DNA from: Hysterangium stoloniferum
Lineage: Eukaryota > Basidiomycota > Agaricomycetes > Hysterangiales > Hysterangiaceae
Length of the DNA: 64,000 nt
Direction: 5' to 3'
Assembly (NCBI GenBank): GCA_015178975.1
Contig: WHVD01000034.1
Location: forward strand, 186,001-250,000
In this document: positions 35,478 through 46,482 of the stretch, one piece after another
How positions within the stretch are numbered: the stretch's first letter is position 1
Layout: each line of letters opens with the position of its first letter
Program-made: the position numbers and the translations under genes
Notes under the pieces: generated by a model
The model's input: the letters and a program-made list of their open reading frames with translations, nothing else
Databases searched by the model: none
What the model was told of the DNA's origin: nothing

Positions 35478-35999
35478 GTTGATGGCATACTTTGAGGCCA
35501 ATACTAGAAATGCAAGAGGTCTTAATGGTAGAGCAACCCATTCACTTCACTATGTTAAGTTTCCTGAAATTTTCACATATGATACAAAAGACAGACAATG
35601 GAATAAAGGAAAAGGGATCTGTCATTGCATACATTCATCAATTTTTCAGGACCCTCTAAGGTTCTTTTTATATACTTTGTTCACAGTCATGAAGGGAACA
35701 ACTTATTTGAAGATGTCAGGACCTATGACAGGCAGGTTTATCCTTCTTCCAGGCAGCCTGCATGGCATGTGATCTACTGGAAGATGATAAAGAATGGAAG
35801 TCATGTCTTCAAGAAGCAAAAATCATATAGGTTGGATTTCAATTATGGAGACTGTTGGCCACTATTCTCAGCCAATGCTTTTCTCCTGATCCAGCTGCCA
35901 CTGGCATGAATTTGAAGTGGACATTTGTGATGGCTTGAAATCCATTCTTCAAACACATCTTCATCAGGCAGACTGTAATGTATTCAGGGGATTCTCTTA

Positions 36000-37320
36000 G
36001 ATAGCTCAATATATGCTATAGTGTCACAGAGCTTCAACAATAAAACAAGCAAAGGTCCAGTAATTTAAATACTGATAGATTAATGAGCTGCGCTATGAAG
36101 CTTAAACAACTCAAATCAATGCTTATTTTGATTATTGAAAGGTTCAATAGAACTGTGTATGACTCTTTTAGCAAATACAAGAACTATTCCTTGAGAATAG
36201 GGGCTGGAAGCTGAATATATGCGCAGTAACTTGGCAGAGACTTGATATAAGAGCTTCGGATTCTTGTATGCGTATTTGTAACTATTAATAGTTATTTAAT
36301 AAGGTGTTAAATAATTTATTAATAGAGAAAATAAATTGTATTGGATTATCTGAGTGCTTGTACTTGATTAATTCAATAAACTTAGGGCTGGGCCTTGAGT
36401 AATCTAGTATTGGCAGGGATTTCAGTAAGGATACTTAGATACTTATTAGGTTTATTATCTAATTAATAAGCCTAAAGGGTAGCTGTGAGACTGGGGAACT
36501 TAGATGATTAGCTAAGTCCAAGAGTTGCTGACAAAGATTCAAGATGCTGCAAGTGTAGGTGCTTGCAGTGAGTATATCAGACTAAGGCTATTATTGTCCT
36601 TAGGATGATTAGATAAGCTTCTGTGCTGTACTGTAAAATATGTGAGATATAGATTGGTTTTATTGGAAACTTGGCCCTCCTTATATACATTTTGACAACT
36701 CAATGATTAGCTAACTATTTAGTTTATGAGGTCATTAGTGAGATCATAATGACCTCATGATCTACTCAATATTTACCCTTTGTCTATCATGTGATTCTCT
36801 TCTCTGAGACAAGGGTTGTAACCTCTTGCTTGAACATGAAGGTTCAAGGCCGCGGTCCCGGGATGGAAGCAAACGATGAGTCGGCGGAACCTAATAATGA
36901 CTCGGGTAGTCACGTTCGTGACTTGTGTGACTCGGGTAGTCACATTCGTGACTCGTGTGACATCCCGACTGGAGGCTTATCTAATAAGTCACATGACACC
37001 AAAAATGCGCAAACTAGGCTGCAGCAAGGTGCCGAAAGGTAATAACTAAGTAAATAAAATATAAATAATTAGTTAAAAATTATAATAAATTAACTAAGAT
37101 ATAATAGCATAATATGAGTTCATATATGCTATTATTATGCGAAGTTAAAAGGAATAGAGCCTATATTTCACAATAAAAATATAATAAAAATACAATAAAT
37201 TCGAGAAAATATTAATAAATTCAAAGAAAATTAAGAGAAAATTATGAGATAAAGCTGATACCTCACACAGACCCATCTGATTCTAATGAGACAATCCATG
37301 ACTTTGGGCACTTTACATAA
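36000..37320. other. Unassigned insertion in the Helitron helicase
   Basis: Helicase homology stops near 35990 and resumes near 37330. The insert is AT-rich except for a CpG-rich block at 36840-37040. It has a perfect 12-bp hairpin (36726-36737 with 36747-36758), another hairpin near 36448-36475, and a 30-bp unit (GACTCGGGTAGTCAC...) repeated twice at 36899-36958. No gag, pol or transposase was found and no terminal repeats were identified. It may be one or more solo LTRs. Confidence 0.5.
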
Positions 37321-38339
37321 ACTTAATGAGATTCTTTGTACAAGCAGGAAACTACTCTCAGAGTACCCTCATATACCTCAATATATAAAGCTATGGAAGA
37401 GAGAGAGTGGGAAATCAATTCATCAATGAATAGATGGCTTATGACTAGGTAACTGAGAAAATGAAAGCAGATATTAATATTGAAAATTAAATGAGGGCCA
37501 GAGGATTGCATACAATGAAATCATGGACGTTATCATTACAAGGCATGAAGCTAGAGTGGATGGAAAGATTTTATTTTTGACTTGACTTGGGGGTACTGGA
37601 AAATCATTTACATATTTGGAAAACTTTGCCACATGCCTGCTGGGGTAAAGGGCTCATTATGCCATGTATTTTCTCCTTTGGCATTGCTTTATTTATTCTG
37701 AGTGGTGGGCAAATATTTCACAACATGTTTCAGATCCCCCTTGAGGTTGAAGAAAAATTCATCTGTACAATGAAGAAAGGCTCAGATAAGGCCAATCTGG
37801 TGAAAGAGGTCAGCCTTGCTATTTGGGATGAGGTTCCAATGCAGAGTCACTTCACTTGTGAGGCAGTAGATCAGAGCTTCAGAGATATCTTTAACAAGGA
37901 TGTTCTTATTGGAGGCATTACAGTGGTTGGGATGTCCTTCAATAGACATTGCCTGCTATTCCTAAAGGTTCAAAAGAAGATATTATTGGTGCATGTAAAT
38001 ATATCACAGTCTCAGCTTTGGAACAGTGTCATGACTCTATTTTTGACCAAGAATATGCATGTAGATCCCACTGATCAAGAGAGTGCTGCATTTGCTCAGT
38101 AGCTTTTGGATATTGGACATGGAAAAGACATGTCTCTTGATCACATGTTTTAAAGTGCCTGAACACATGCTATGTGGACCAACAGTGGAGAATTTAGTCT
38201 CAACTATTTATCCAAACATACATGACCTTGAGGTTCTTACCAATGAGTTTTTCCTAGAGTGGGCCATTCTCTATCCTCAAAATTCAGATGTAGATGAAAT
38301 CAATGGCATGATCTTTGAAAGGTAATCTAAGTTGATATT

Positions 38340-38703
38340 AGGACTAAAGAACTATAGCATACATGATACTGTTTTTATGTATATAAAAATGTAACAAATG
38401 ATTGGAAGGCTGATCAAGGAGGCAAGAAGTCATGATAGGTCAAGGGAGGCAGGGAAAAGAACAAGGATGAAACTAAAACTGAATGTGATGAAACACAAGT
38501 ATTCTAAAGGTTATGAGGTGACAAATAACATTTACACATAGAATGGGTGACATGAACAGAGATGGGATGGAATGACCAAAAAGGTAATCTACAGAAAGAC
38601 AGGTGTCAGGATGCTGCAGATGGTGATGCCATGGTCAGGGGTGCTGGAGGGTTATGAGGTTAAAACCAAGTTGCAGGGGTCTGAATGATAAGGATCCTAA
38701 CAG
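38340..38703 (-). repeat. LTR-like repeat, family C, inside the Helitron
   Basis: On the minus strand it begins TGTTAGGATCC and resembles the start of the 29489-30236 repeat. It interrupts the helicase between the DEINGM and LLPSKL motifs, where about 35 codons are also missing. The left edge is uncertain and no target duplication was found. Confidence 0.5.
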
Positions 38704-39430
38704 ATTGTTACCAAGTAAACTGCATCTGAAACCTAGAGTGCTATTGATACTTCTTTGGAACTTAGATCCAGGACAAGGACTTTGTAATAGAACAAGACTG
38801 CAGTTAACACAAATGACTTCCAGAATACTTCAAGTGAAGATCACAGGACCTTCAGTAGGAGAGCTGGTATTCATCCCTCAAATAACAATTATTGTAACCA
38901 CAAACAGTTGCCATTTGAACTGCATCATAGGCAGTTTCCAGCTAGGCTAAGGTTTGTTATGACTATTACAGCTGTTCCGGGTACGTAGTGCGGAGTTTGA
39001 ACATCAATAAAAAAATTCCGCTTTGGTCCCAAAAATAAATTGCCATGTAACTCCATAATGGGGAGGAAGTAAGATATAATATTTTGTATTCACCATATAT
39101 ATATATGGGGCAAGCTATTCCTAGACTCAGAATTTCTTATTTCCTATTATTTAACATTTTGACCTCTGTTAAAGAATCAGCTCCTCTGCCACAATTACAC
39201 ACTTTTTTGGTTTGAAACTTGGGGAGAATAATATTGTATATTATATATAAAATTATAAACAATAATGGATGCCTATACAGGACAGAATGTAGGGAAAGGC
39301 CAGACCTACACTAATGCAGCATATATGTGTCGCTATTCCCTACATTCCGCACTTTATAAGCATCTATTCTTATTTAGACTTTTATATATAATATATCATA
39401 TTATTCTCCCCAGGTTTCAACCTAAATAAG

Positions 39431-39773
39431 TGTAACAAATACGCTTAGTCGACACGAAGTAGTGACTCGACTATATTTACTACCTGTAACAAATACGCTA
39501 TGTTACATTAGGTAAGAAAAATGTGAAACGACAATAAGTAGTGATAACATACCTCAGTCGACATGAAGTAGTGACTTGACTGAGGTATGAGTCTTGAGTG
39601 TCTGGGATTAAATAGTACGTGATTATATTGCGTAGAAACGATGGTAGTAAGACCGTATATTGGGCAGGAACGATGCGGCTTCGTGTATCCGTGTATGGTG
39701 TGGTATAACCGGGTACGGTGTGGCGTAGCCGTCTGGGCTTGGTAATGCGGAGTGCGTGAGCCTAAATTCAACA
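39431..39773 (-). repeat. Copia 3' LTR
   Basis: 343 bp, adjacent to the polypurine tract (minus-strand AGGGAGGG) at 39774-39781. Confidence 0.95.
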
Positions 39774-39803
39774 CCCTCCCTGGCTCGACGCACTCTTGCA
39801 GAG

Positions 39804-42800
39804 TCACAACACTATGCATTGTTTGTGAAAAATAGTTTTAGCCAACGGTTTTGTGAACATGTCGGCTAGATTATCAGTGGATGCAATTCGGCGTACTTCA
39901 ATGTCCCCCTCCTCGACCCGCTCCCGTATGTAGTGATATCGTATATCAATGTGTTTAACGCGTGCATTATTCTTAGTGTTCTTGGTTAGAAGGACCGCTC
40001 CCGAGTTATCGTTGTACAATATAGCTGGCTTCGCCTGCGGGAATCCGACTTCGTCCATCGCTGCGTACATCCACAAGAGCTGTTTCATACCTCGTGTGAG
40101 TGCCATGTATTCCGATTCTGTTGTGGATAACGCTACTGTCAGCTGGTATTTTGCTCCCCAAGCGGTTGGTCCACCCGCCTGAATAAAAACATACCCGGAA
40201 CAGGATCGACATGTGTCGGTGTCGCCTGCATAGTCAGCGTCAACGTACCCAACTGGCGTGATATCCTTATGCGAACCCCCATAGGTAATGCCGTAGTGGA
40301 GTGTCCCCTTAATGTAACATAGAACGTGCGTCAAAGCGTTCCAGTGAGCTCTTCCTGGGTTTGAGGCGAACTTACTGAGTGTGGAGACCGCGTATGAGAG
40401 ATCTGGGCGTGTCGCAATCTGTGTGTACATAATAGACCCCAACAACTCATGGTATGGCTTATCCGCAATGAAGATGCGGTCCTCCACTGTCTGAGGCACC
40501 TGCTCCTTGTTCAGTGCGATGCCTGGTGGTAGTGGTGTGGTGCGGGGGTTTGATTCTGTCATGCCAAAATGTTCGAGAATACGTTCAAGGTATGCACGTT
40601 GTGATATTCTAATTGTTCCTTGCTCCCTATCTGTTAAGTGCCGTGTCGGGAACTTATTCCGGAACTATCGGGAAGTCACCGGGAAGTCGGAAACTCGTGG
40701 ATAGGGTCAGGACGTCGGCTTCAGCTTATGTGCTGCGCCTCTACGCAAACGCTCAATGTCCTTAATTTCGGAAGTGAACTAACGACGGAAGATATGGATA
40801 TTCAGAGTTCCGAAGAGTTCCGAATATCGAGTGTACAGAAAGACGGGAGGAGGAATAAGAAACTAAGTCGATATCAGATCTGAAGTAAAGTACAAATTCG
40901 CGGAAACTAATATAAGTCTACTCGTTATTGTACTACAAACTGAGACCATAATAAGACGGAAATGGAAGTATTCTTAAAACGGAAATACAATAAGACATAT
41001 TAGGAAGACAATATTCCGAGACGGGAATACAACAACAAACGAGTGAATACTTGTCAACGGACAAATTACCAAATGCGGAACAAACGAAGAACACGGATGA
41101 TACGGTAACTATGATGTTCCGTAGTCGGATATCGGATATCGAAAGTGGGAGATCGAAAGTCAGATATTGAAACATCTGGGAACGGGTCGTAACACTATCT
41201 CTGTCAATTCGTATTCCTAGGACTAAGTTGGCGTCCCCAAGATCCTTTGTCTCGTAAGTCCATCCTAGCTCTTCCTTGGCCCATTTTGCTTCTTCTACAG
41301 ATGATGAAATTCCGGTTGTGTCATCAGTGTAAGTACTCATTATAGTTGTGTTGCCATCCGCGTGTCGGGATCGTACGGAAGGATCAGCCTTTGACAGGTA
41401 ATATCCTAGTTCACCCATTTCTCTGTCCAGCGTCCCCCACCAGTTGTTAGCACCATCCATTGTGCCGTATAACATCCTTTCTAGTCGTCCTACCTTTCCG
41501 GCCTCCTTTGCTCCATCAGGTAATTCTATGTATGTTATGGCTTGTGGGACGGAATTGAGGTATGCTGCAACATAATCAACTTGCCATGCCTCCATGTTAG
41601 TGGCAGCAGCAATAGCCAGGTTCATCCGCAGTGACTCATAGCGCACAACTGAAGCATATGTTTCGAAGAAGTCGACGCCGGGAATTTGTGTGAAGCCTTT
41701 CGCTACGAGTCGTGCCTTGCATAAAGTGAGTTCACCATTGCCATTGTATTTGTTTGCGAAGGTCCAGCGAGTCTTTACCAGTCTGGCATCTGTAGGGCAA
41801 TCCATTACCGTCCAGACCCCATGTTTCCTCATTACAGCAAGTTCCTTGTTGATTGGGCCCTCCCATATATCAGGACGTGTCATCGCCTTGCTGTATGTAT
41901 TGGGGAGCCACATGTTCATCGGATATGGCATTGTTTTCGCATCAGTGTGAAAAGCACTATGCATTCTGTCATCTGCCCACGCTTCCCCTGCTGCCTGTGC
42001 ATTTCGGATTTTGTTCTCTGAATTAATAGAGTCTTTGAGTGCCTGTGTTGGTACAGGGACACACAGTGAGCGACGTGGTGCAGGTTCAGTGATGGTTGGT
42101 TCTGAAGCAGGCTGGAGTGAGATGTTGTTTGGAAGGGTATGGTCGTGCGTGGGTGCTAACCCCCTGTAAATCTCATCTGGATTCTTGCTAACTGGTGTGT
42201 CAAGGATCACATGGTCAGTATGGTGCATTTCCCCCTCACCCAAAGACTCAGTCAGTGTCTTATGACTACGTCCTTCCTCAAAGATGACGTCGCGTGAGCG
42301 AAAAATGTGGCGGGTATCTGGGTCATATATCCTGTAAGCGTCACGCCCAAAATATCCAATGTGGATCCCCTTGATTGACCGTGGGTCCAGTTTACTGAGT
42401 CCGCCCCCAGCTTCAACTGGGATCTTTGCATAGGCTATGCAACCAAGAGGTCACAGGTGAGAAATATCGGGCTTTTTGCCATATCACAGTTCGAATGGTG
42501 TCGTATCTGGGTTTCTAGTGGTGGGAATAAAATCCATCACGTATGCAACCGCCGCTGCAATTTCGCACCACAATGTTGGGGGTAAGTTGTTTTCGTATAG
42601 ACAGATGCGGACACGTTCGATAATGGTGTGATGACACCGCTCGACAACACCAGTGGATGACGATGAATATGCAGTTGTGCTTTCATGTACTATACCTTGT
42701 TCACTGAGGTATGCGGTCCATGAAGAGTTGACGAATTCTGTGCCTCCATCTGTGCGTATAGTGCACACCTTCGTTCCTGTCTGTCGTTCGGTGAGTGCTG

Positions 42801-43445
42801 TATAGTGTTTCAGTGCTGACAAGGTTGTCTCAGCCTCTTTATTCGACATGAAGAATACCTCCTGGTGGCTGCTATACCCATCAACACATGGCATCATATA
42901 ACTCCTACCACCGATGGACTGTACTCGTGACGGCCCCCACAAATCAACATAGGTGCGTTCTCCAGTTGTTGTCTCAGTTCGTCATTAATATAGAATGGAC
43001 GGTGTGTGTGCTTCCCCATTATACAGCTTTCACATGTCCCTGGCTGGGGTGTCAAGGTGGTAACCTGCATTCCGCGAACGACATTACGCTTAGACATTTG
43101 TTGGACAGTGTCGTACCGGATGTGGCCAAGACATCGGTGCCATGTATCTATGTCAGTTGGTCGATCATGGGACTTGGCAGCGAGTGCATTTGTGTATGCA
43201 TTGATTACAGTTTTTGGATCTACGGTTGGATCCAGTTGTGAGTGGATGCTGTCCGGGAGAGGACCGGTTGGTGGGAAGAGGTCAATCTTGTACATTGTTC
43301 CTTCTCCCCTTCCATACATGTATGGGCGGCCATCAGGGTTGGTGAATGTGACTCCTCCTCCCCCAAAAGTTGCATAACAGCTGCTGCTGTCAAGCTTTCC
43401 AATCGAAACGAGATTATGAGACAGTGTTGGACAATAAAGTGTGTC
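39804..43445 (-). pseudogene. Copia pol: integrase, reverse transcriptase, RNase H (interrupted)
   Basis: In order on the minus strand: pre-integrase WHRCLGHIRYD...CESCIMGKHTHRP (about 43170-43010); integrase with Asp in YVDLWGPS, Asp in RTDGGTEF and Glu in STGVVERCHHT; reverse transcriptase (LVKTRWTFANKYN, LVAKGFTQIPGVDFFETYA, YTDDTTG for the catalytic pair); then, after the nested LTR, SQRAYLERILEHFGMTES and RNase H (DADYAGDTDTC, STTESEYMAL, HIDIRYHYIRERV) ending at 39804. The integrase copies the cDNA into the genome. In-frame stops are TGA where Arg is expected (before DTLYCP, after PFEL, after DISHL). One frameshift lies near 42950, and a 563-bp solo LTR sits in the reverse transcriptase. 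Confidence 0.95.
40632..41194 (+). mobile_element. Solo LTR, family A (563 bp), inside Copia reverse transcriptase
   Basis: It begins TGTTAAGTGCC, ends GTCGTAACA, and is flanked by a perfect 5-bp duplication CTATC (40627-40631, 41195-41199). It splits the reverse transcriptase between LGIRIDRD and REQGTIRIS; removing it with one duplication restores the frame. It carries the family core GGCTTCAGCTTATGTGCTGC near 40710. It is the most CpG-rich and probably youngest copy of the family. Confidence 0.95.
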
Positions 43446-44591
43446 TCAGAAAGCAAGGTTGATAACTCGTCCACCATACATGCAACGCTTGTTGACTGTC
43501 CCCTTCCCATGAATTGAGAAGGTGCTACCACTGTTGGCCATGGATCCATCCTTTCCTTCACAAGGTGTGTAAGTCTGAAAATTGTTTATGTTGGTAAAGA
43601 AGTGATCGCTTGCCACAGAGTCGGCATAGGTGACGATGGCTGATGCCGGTGAGTCTGCCTGTGTCATCATGGCGCAAAATTCCCCAGACCCAGGTGTGAA
43701 GGGGCTTGAGGGGACTATCGCCATATTTGCTGTTGATTTTGGAGGTACGTCAGTCGGCAATTTTTGCTGCTGGGTGCCTTGGTTCCCACTAGTCGCAGTC
43801 CCCTTTTTCCTCCACCAATCTGGAAACTGACCTTCCATTCCCCCCCCAACCTTGAAGCACTTCTCGATCGTGTGTCCTATGCGTTTGCAGTTGGGGTTGG
43901 AGCAGACATTGTTCGACTGGTTCGGTTTAGTAGTTGCGAGGGCTTGGGAGGTCTGAGGGGTCTGTTTCCTGTGTCGTGCGAGAGTTGTGTCATATAGGGT
44001 GAGATTCGCGATTACTTCTTTTGAAGTTTTTAGTGAGAAGAGGGTACCGATTACTAAGTCCCACTCCTTAGGCATTGATGCAATCACAATTGTGTGGAAA
44101 ATACGGTCATCCATTTGTCCCCCTTGAGCATTGACCTTCGCCCATCCCTCACGCAACCGTGAAAAATGGGATATAATGTCTGTGCCATCGATATGCTTAA
44201 TAGCACGAAGATTGTTGTCGGCATTGAGCAGGCCTATGTCAGAAGATGTGCTGTGGACCTCCTTTAGAGCAGACCATGCTTCGCCTGCAGTATCTGTGGA
44301 TTGGATCCCATGCCCGACTGGGTTTTTTACGTTCAGGTCAATCATTGATTTTGCATATGCATTGCGCTGTTCCCATTCCTCAGGTGAGGGGTTTCTTGAT
44401 CCCCAGTAACTTGTTGGTGTGGGTATGGAATTAGGTGTGAGTGGAGAAGGTTTCTGAATGGTCCCATCCAGATACCCTTGGACGCCTCGTGCACCTGCAG
44501 CTGACCAAATAGTATTATGCCATGTAAGCCAGTTGTGTCCTTCAAAACGGTCCTCAGATTGCAGCATGAATAGGGCTGGCTGGTTAGACAT
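43446..44591 (-). CDS. Copia gag and start of protease
   Basis: Open frame of 381 codons starting MSNQPALFMLQSEDRF. The gag core (WLTWHNTIWSAAG, HISHFSRLREGWAKVN-like) precedes a knuckle-like CSNPNCKRIGHTIEKC, with C-x4-C spacing in place of C-x2-C. The frame then runs into the aspartic protease region. The protease motif reads ADSVASDHFF where Asp-Ser-Gly-Ala is expected, so the active-site Gly is Val. The frame stops at TGA where CGA is expected, just before the pre-integrase region. The ATG lies about 130 bp inside the 5' LTR edge, after a leader with a repeated CAGTTGGGGTC phrase. Confidence 0.92.
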   Translation of the reverse strand: MSNQPALFMLQSEDRFEGHNWLTWHNTIWSAAGARGVQGYLDGTIQKPSPLTPNSIPTPTSYWGSRNPSPEEWEQRNAYAKSMIDLNVKNPVGHGIQSTDTAGEAWSALKEVHSTSSDIGLLNADNNLRAIKHIDGTDIISHFSRLREGWAKVNAQGGQMDDRIFHTIVIASMPKEWDLVIGTLFSLKTSKEVIANLTLYDTTLARHRKQTPQTSQALATTKPNQSNNVCSNPNCKRIGHTIEKCFKVGGGMEGQFPDWWRKKGTATSGNQGTQQQKLPTDVPPKSTANMAIVPSSPFTPGSGEFCAMMTQADSPASAIVTYADSVASDHFFTNINNFQTYTPCEGKDGSMANSGSTFSIHGKGTVNKRCMYGGRVINLAF

Positions 44592-44720
44592 GTTTGATGG
44601 GGGTTTGGTCAGTTGGGGTCGGTCAGTTGGGGTCAGTCAGTTGGGGTCAGGTTTGATTATTTGGGGTCAGGTTTGAAGTCAGTTCAGCCAGTCAGTGGTA
44701 GTGTTTTTAACAGCTTTGGA

Positions 44721-44734
44721 TGGGGCCCATAACC
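44721..44734 (-). promoter_or_regulatory. Copia primer-binding site, half initiator tRNA-Met
   Basis: The plus strand reads TGGGGCCCATAACC, the anticodon arm of initiator tRNA-Met including CAU, directly against the 5' LTR. This matches the half-tRNA priming known for Drosophila copia and Ty5, in which the primer is the anticodon arm and not the 3' CCA end. Confidence 0.9.
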
Positions 44735-45077
44735 TGTAACAAATACGCTCAGTCGACACGAAGTAGTGACTCGACTATATTTACTACCTGTAACAAATAC
44801 GCTATGTTACATTAGGTAAGAAAAATGTGAAACGACAATAAGTAGTGATAACATATCTCAGTCGACACGAAGTAGTGACTCGACTGAGGTATGAGTCTTG
44901 AGTGTCTGGGATTAAATAGTATGTGATTATATTGTGTAGAAACGATGGTAGTAAGACCGTATATTGGGCAGGAACGATGCGGCTTTGTGTATCCGTGTAT
45001 GGTGTGGTATAACCGGGTACGGTGTGGCGTAGCCGTCTGGGCTTGGTAATGCAGAGTGTGTGAGCCTAAATTCAACA
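44735..45077 (-). repeat. Copia 5' LTR
   Basis: 343 bp; matches 39431-39773 except for about nine transitions. Within the LTR a hairpin-prone AGTCGACACGAAGTAGTGAC module occurs twice. Confidence 0.95.
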
Positions 45078-45445
45078 ATAAGTGTTCAATTGTGGCAGAG
45101 GAGCTGATTCTTTGACAGAGGTCTGAATGTTAAATAACAGGAAATAAAAAATTCTGAGTATAGGAATGGCTTGCCCCATATATATATATGGTTAATACAA
45201 AGTATTATATCTTACTTCCTCCCCGTTATGGAGTTACAAGGCAATTCATTTTTGGGACCAAAGCGGAATTTTTTTATTGATTTTCAAACTCCGCACTACG
45301 TATCTGGAACAGCTGTAATAAGCCACAGGGTCAATCTCTAAAATGAGTTGGATTGGATCTGTCTTGTCACATGGACAGTTTTATGAGGGACAAATTGGGG
45401 AAGAGTGAAAATCCTACTCCATGACACTGATATGACTGAAAATGT

Positions 45446-46482
45446 TGTTGGATTTTGAGCATCATCCAAGCTCATGTTCTCTTGTTCCCTTCCCCTATTG
45501 TTCCATTATTCCCCCTTTTGTTACATTCCCATTGTCTTCCTTATATGGTATCCTATTGTTCTTAGGGTTTATATACGTAGCTACATGAGAATATAGCTCC
45601 CTGCGCGATTGCGATGGTCTTCTGCTACCCGAGTACGTGATAGAGACACGCGTATTTTAACACAATCGCGCAGCATATTCTAGAGGCTTGCTTCGAGTCT
45701 TAAAAGGTTGCAGCATCTTACTAGTTGTACAAGACGGGCGCAGTTCCGAAATACTGGACATTCTAGAGGCTCATATCCTTAAAGGTGGCAGCACCTTACT
45801 AGCTGTAGAAGGCGGGCGCAGTTCCAAAATACTGTAGAAGGCGGAGCAGTGCCGAAAATACTGCAGAGAATTTGATTTTGAAGGCGGCGCAGTGCCGATA
45901 ATACTGCAGAGGTTTACCATTACGATTTTTGACAACATGAAGATTAAAAGTCACCATCGAGATTGAACTGAAGAATTTTCCGAGGAGGAGCACTTGTAGT
46001 GCTGGGAGGTTTCATTTCTCAGATCATTCACACAAATCCCCCTCGACTCTCGCTGACTTTGATCATCTTTGTTCATTTGTTGAAGCCCTTTTCGAATATC
46101 CGCAAACCAGAGCACAAATTCGATGCTAGAAGACTTATTTGTTTTGGTGAATGCTCCCTTATTTCTCTCCCACCGGTTGCACAGTTTGTGGGGGTGTATG
46201 AGCATCATCATCCGAGACTTCTTGTGACTGTTCACATTTCCTTGCTTGTTTGAGGTCGTGGGGGTGTGTTGGATTTCGAGCATCATCCAAGCTCATGTTC
46301 TCTTGTTCCCTTCCCCTATTGTTCCATTATTCCCCCTTTATTTACATTCCCATTGTCTTCCCCATATAGTATCCCATTGTTCTTAGGGTTTATATACGTA
46401 GCTACATGAGAATATAGCTCCCTGCGCGATTGCGAGGTCTTCTGCTACCCGAGTACGTGATAGAGACACGTGTATTTTAACA
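45446..46482 (+). mobile_element. TRIM-like non-autonomous LTR element, 1.04 kb
   Basis: LTRs 45446-45662 and 46267-46482 (217 and 216 bp) begin TGTTGGATTT and end GTATTTTAACA. The perfect 5-bp duplication is AATGT (45441-45445, 46483-46487). A GTGGGGGTG purine tract precedes the right LTR. The 604-bp interior has imperfect tandem repeats around GGCGGGCGCAGTTCC (about 45730-45910) and no gag or pol. Removing the element restores the Helitron reading TENVLFQDVQ. Confidence 0.93.

Larger units (their letters stand above)
39431..45077 (-). mobile_element. Structurally complete Ty1/Copia element (5.65 kb)
   Basis: Two 343-bp LTRs (39431-39773, 44735-45077) begin TGTAACAAAT and end AATTCAACA on the plus strand. 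They are flanked by a perfect 5-bp duplication ATAAG (39426-39430, 45078-45082). The internal genes are on the minus strand. The primer-binding site is 44721-44734 and the purine tract 39774-39781. The LTRs differ at about nine positions of 343. The element inserted into the right arm of the foldback. It carries a nested solo LTR, so it is not active. Confidence 0.96.
38969..45315. mobile_element. Foldback/MITE-type DNA element with TA target, hosting a Copia
   Basis: It begins CAGCTGTTCC and ends GGAACAGCTG, flanked by TA (38967-38968, 45316-45317). The left arm 38969 to about 39295 is the inverted repeat of the right arm, about 39336-39430 plus 45083-45315, with a loop of about 40 bp. Minus the Copia and its duplication the element is about 695 bp and encodes nothing. 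Removing it with one TA restores the helicase reading MTINKPQGQS exactly. Confidence 0.92.
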
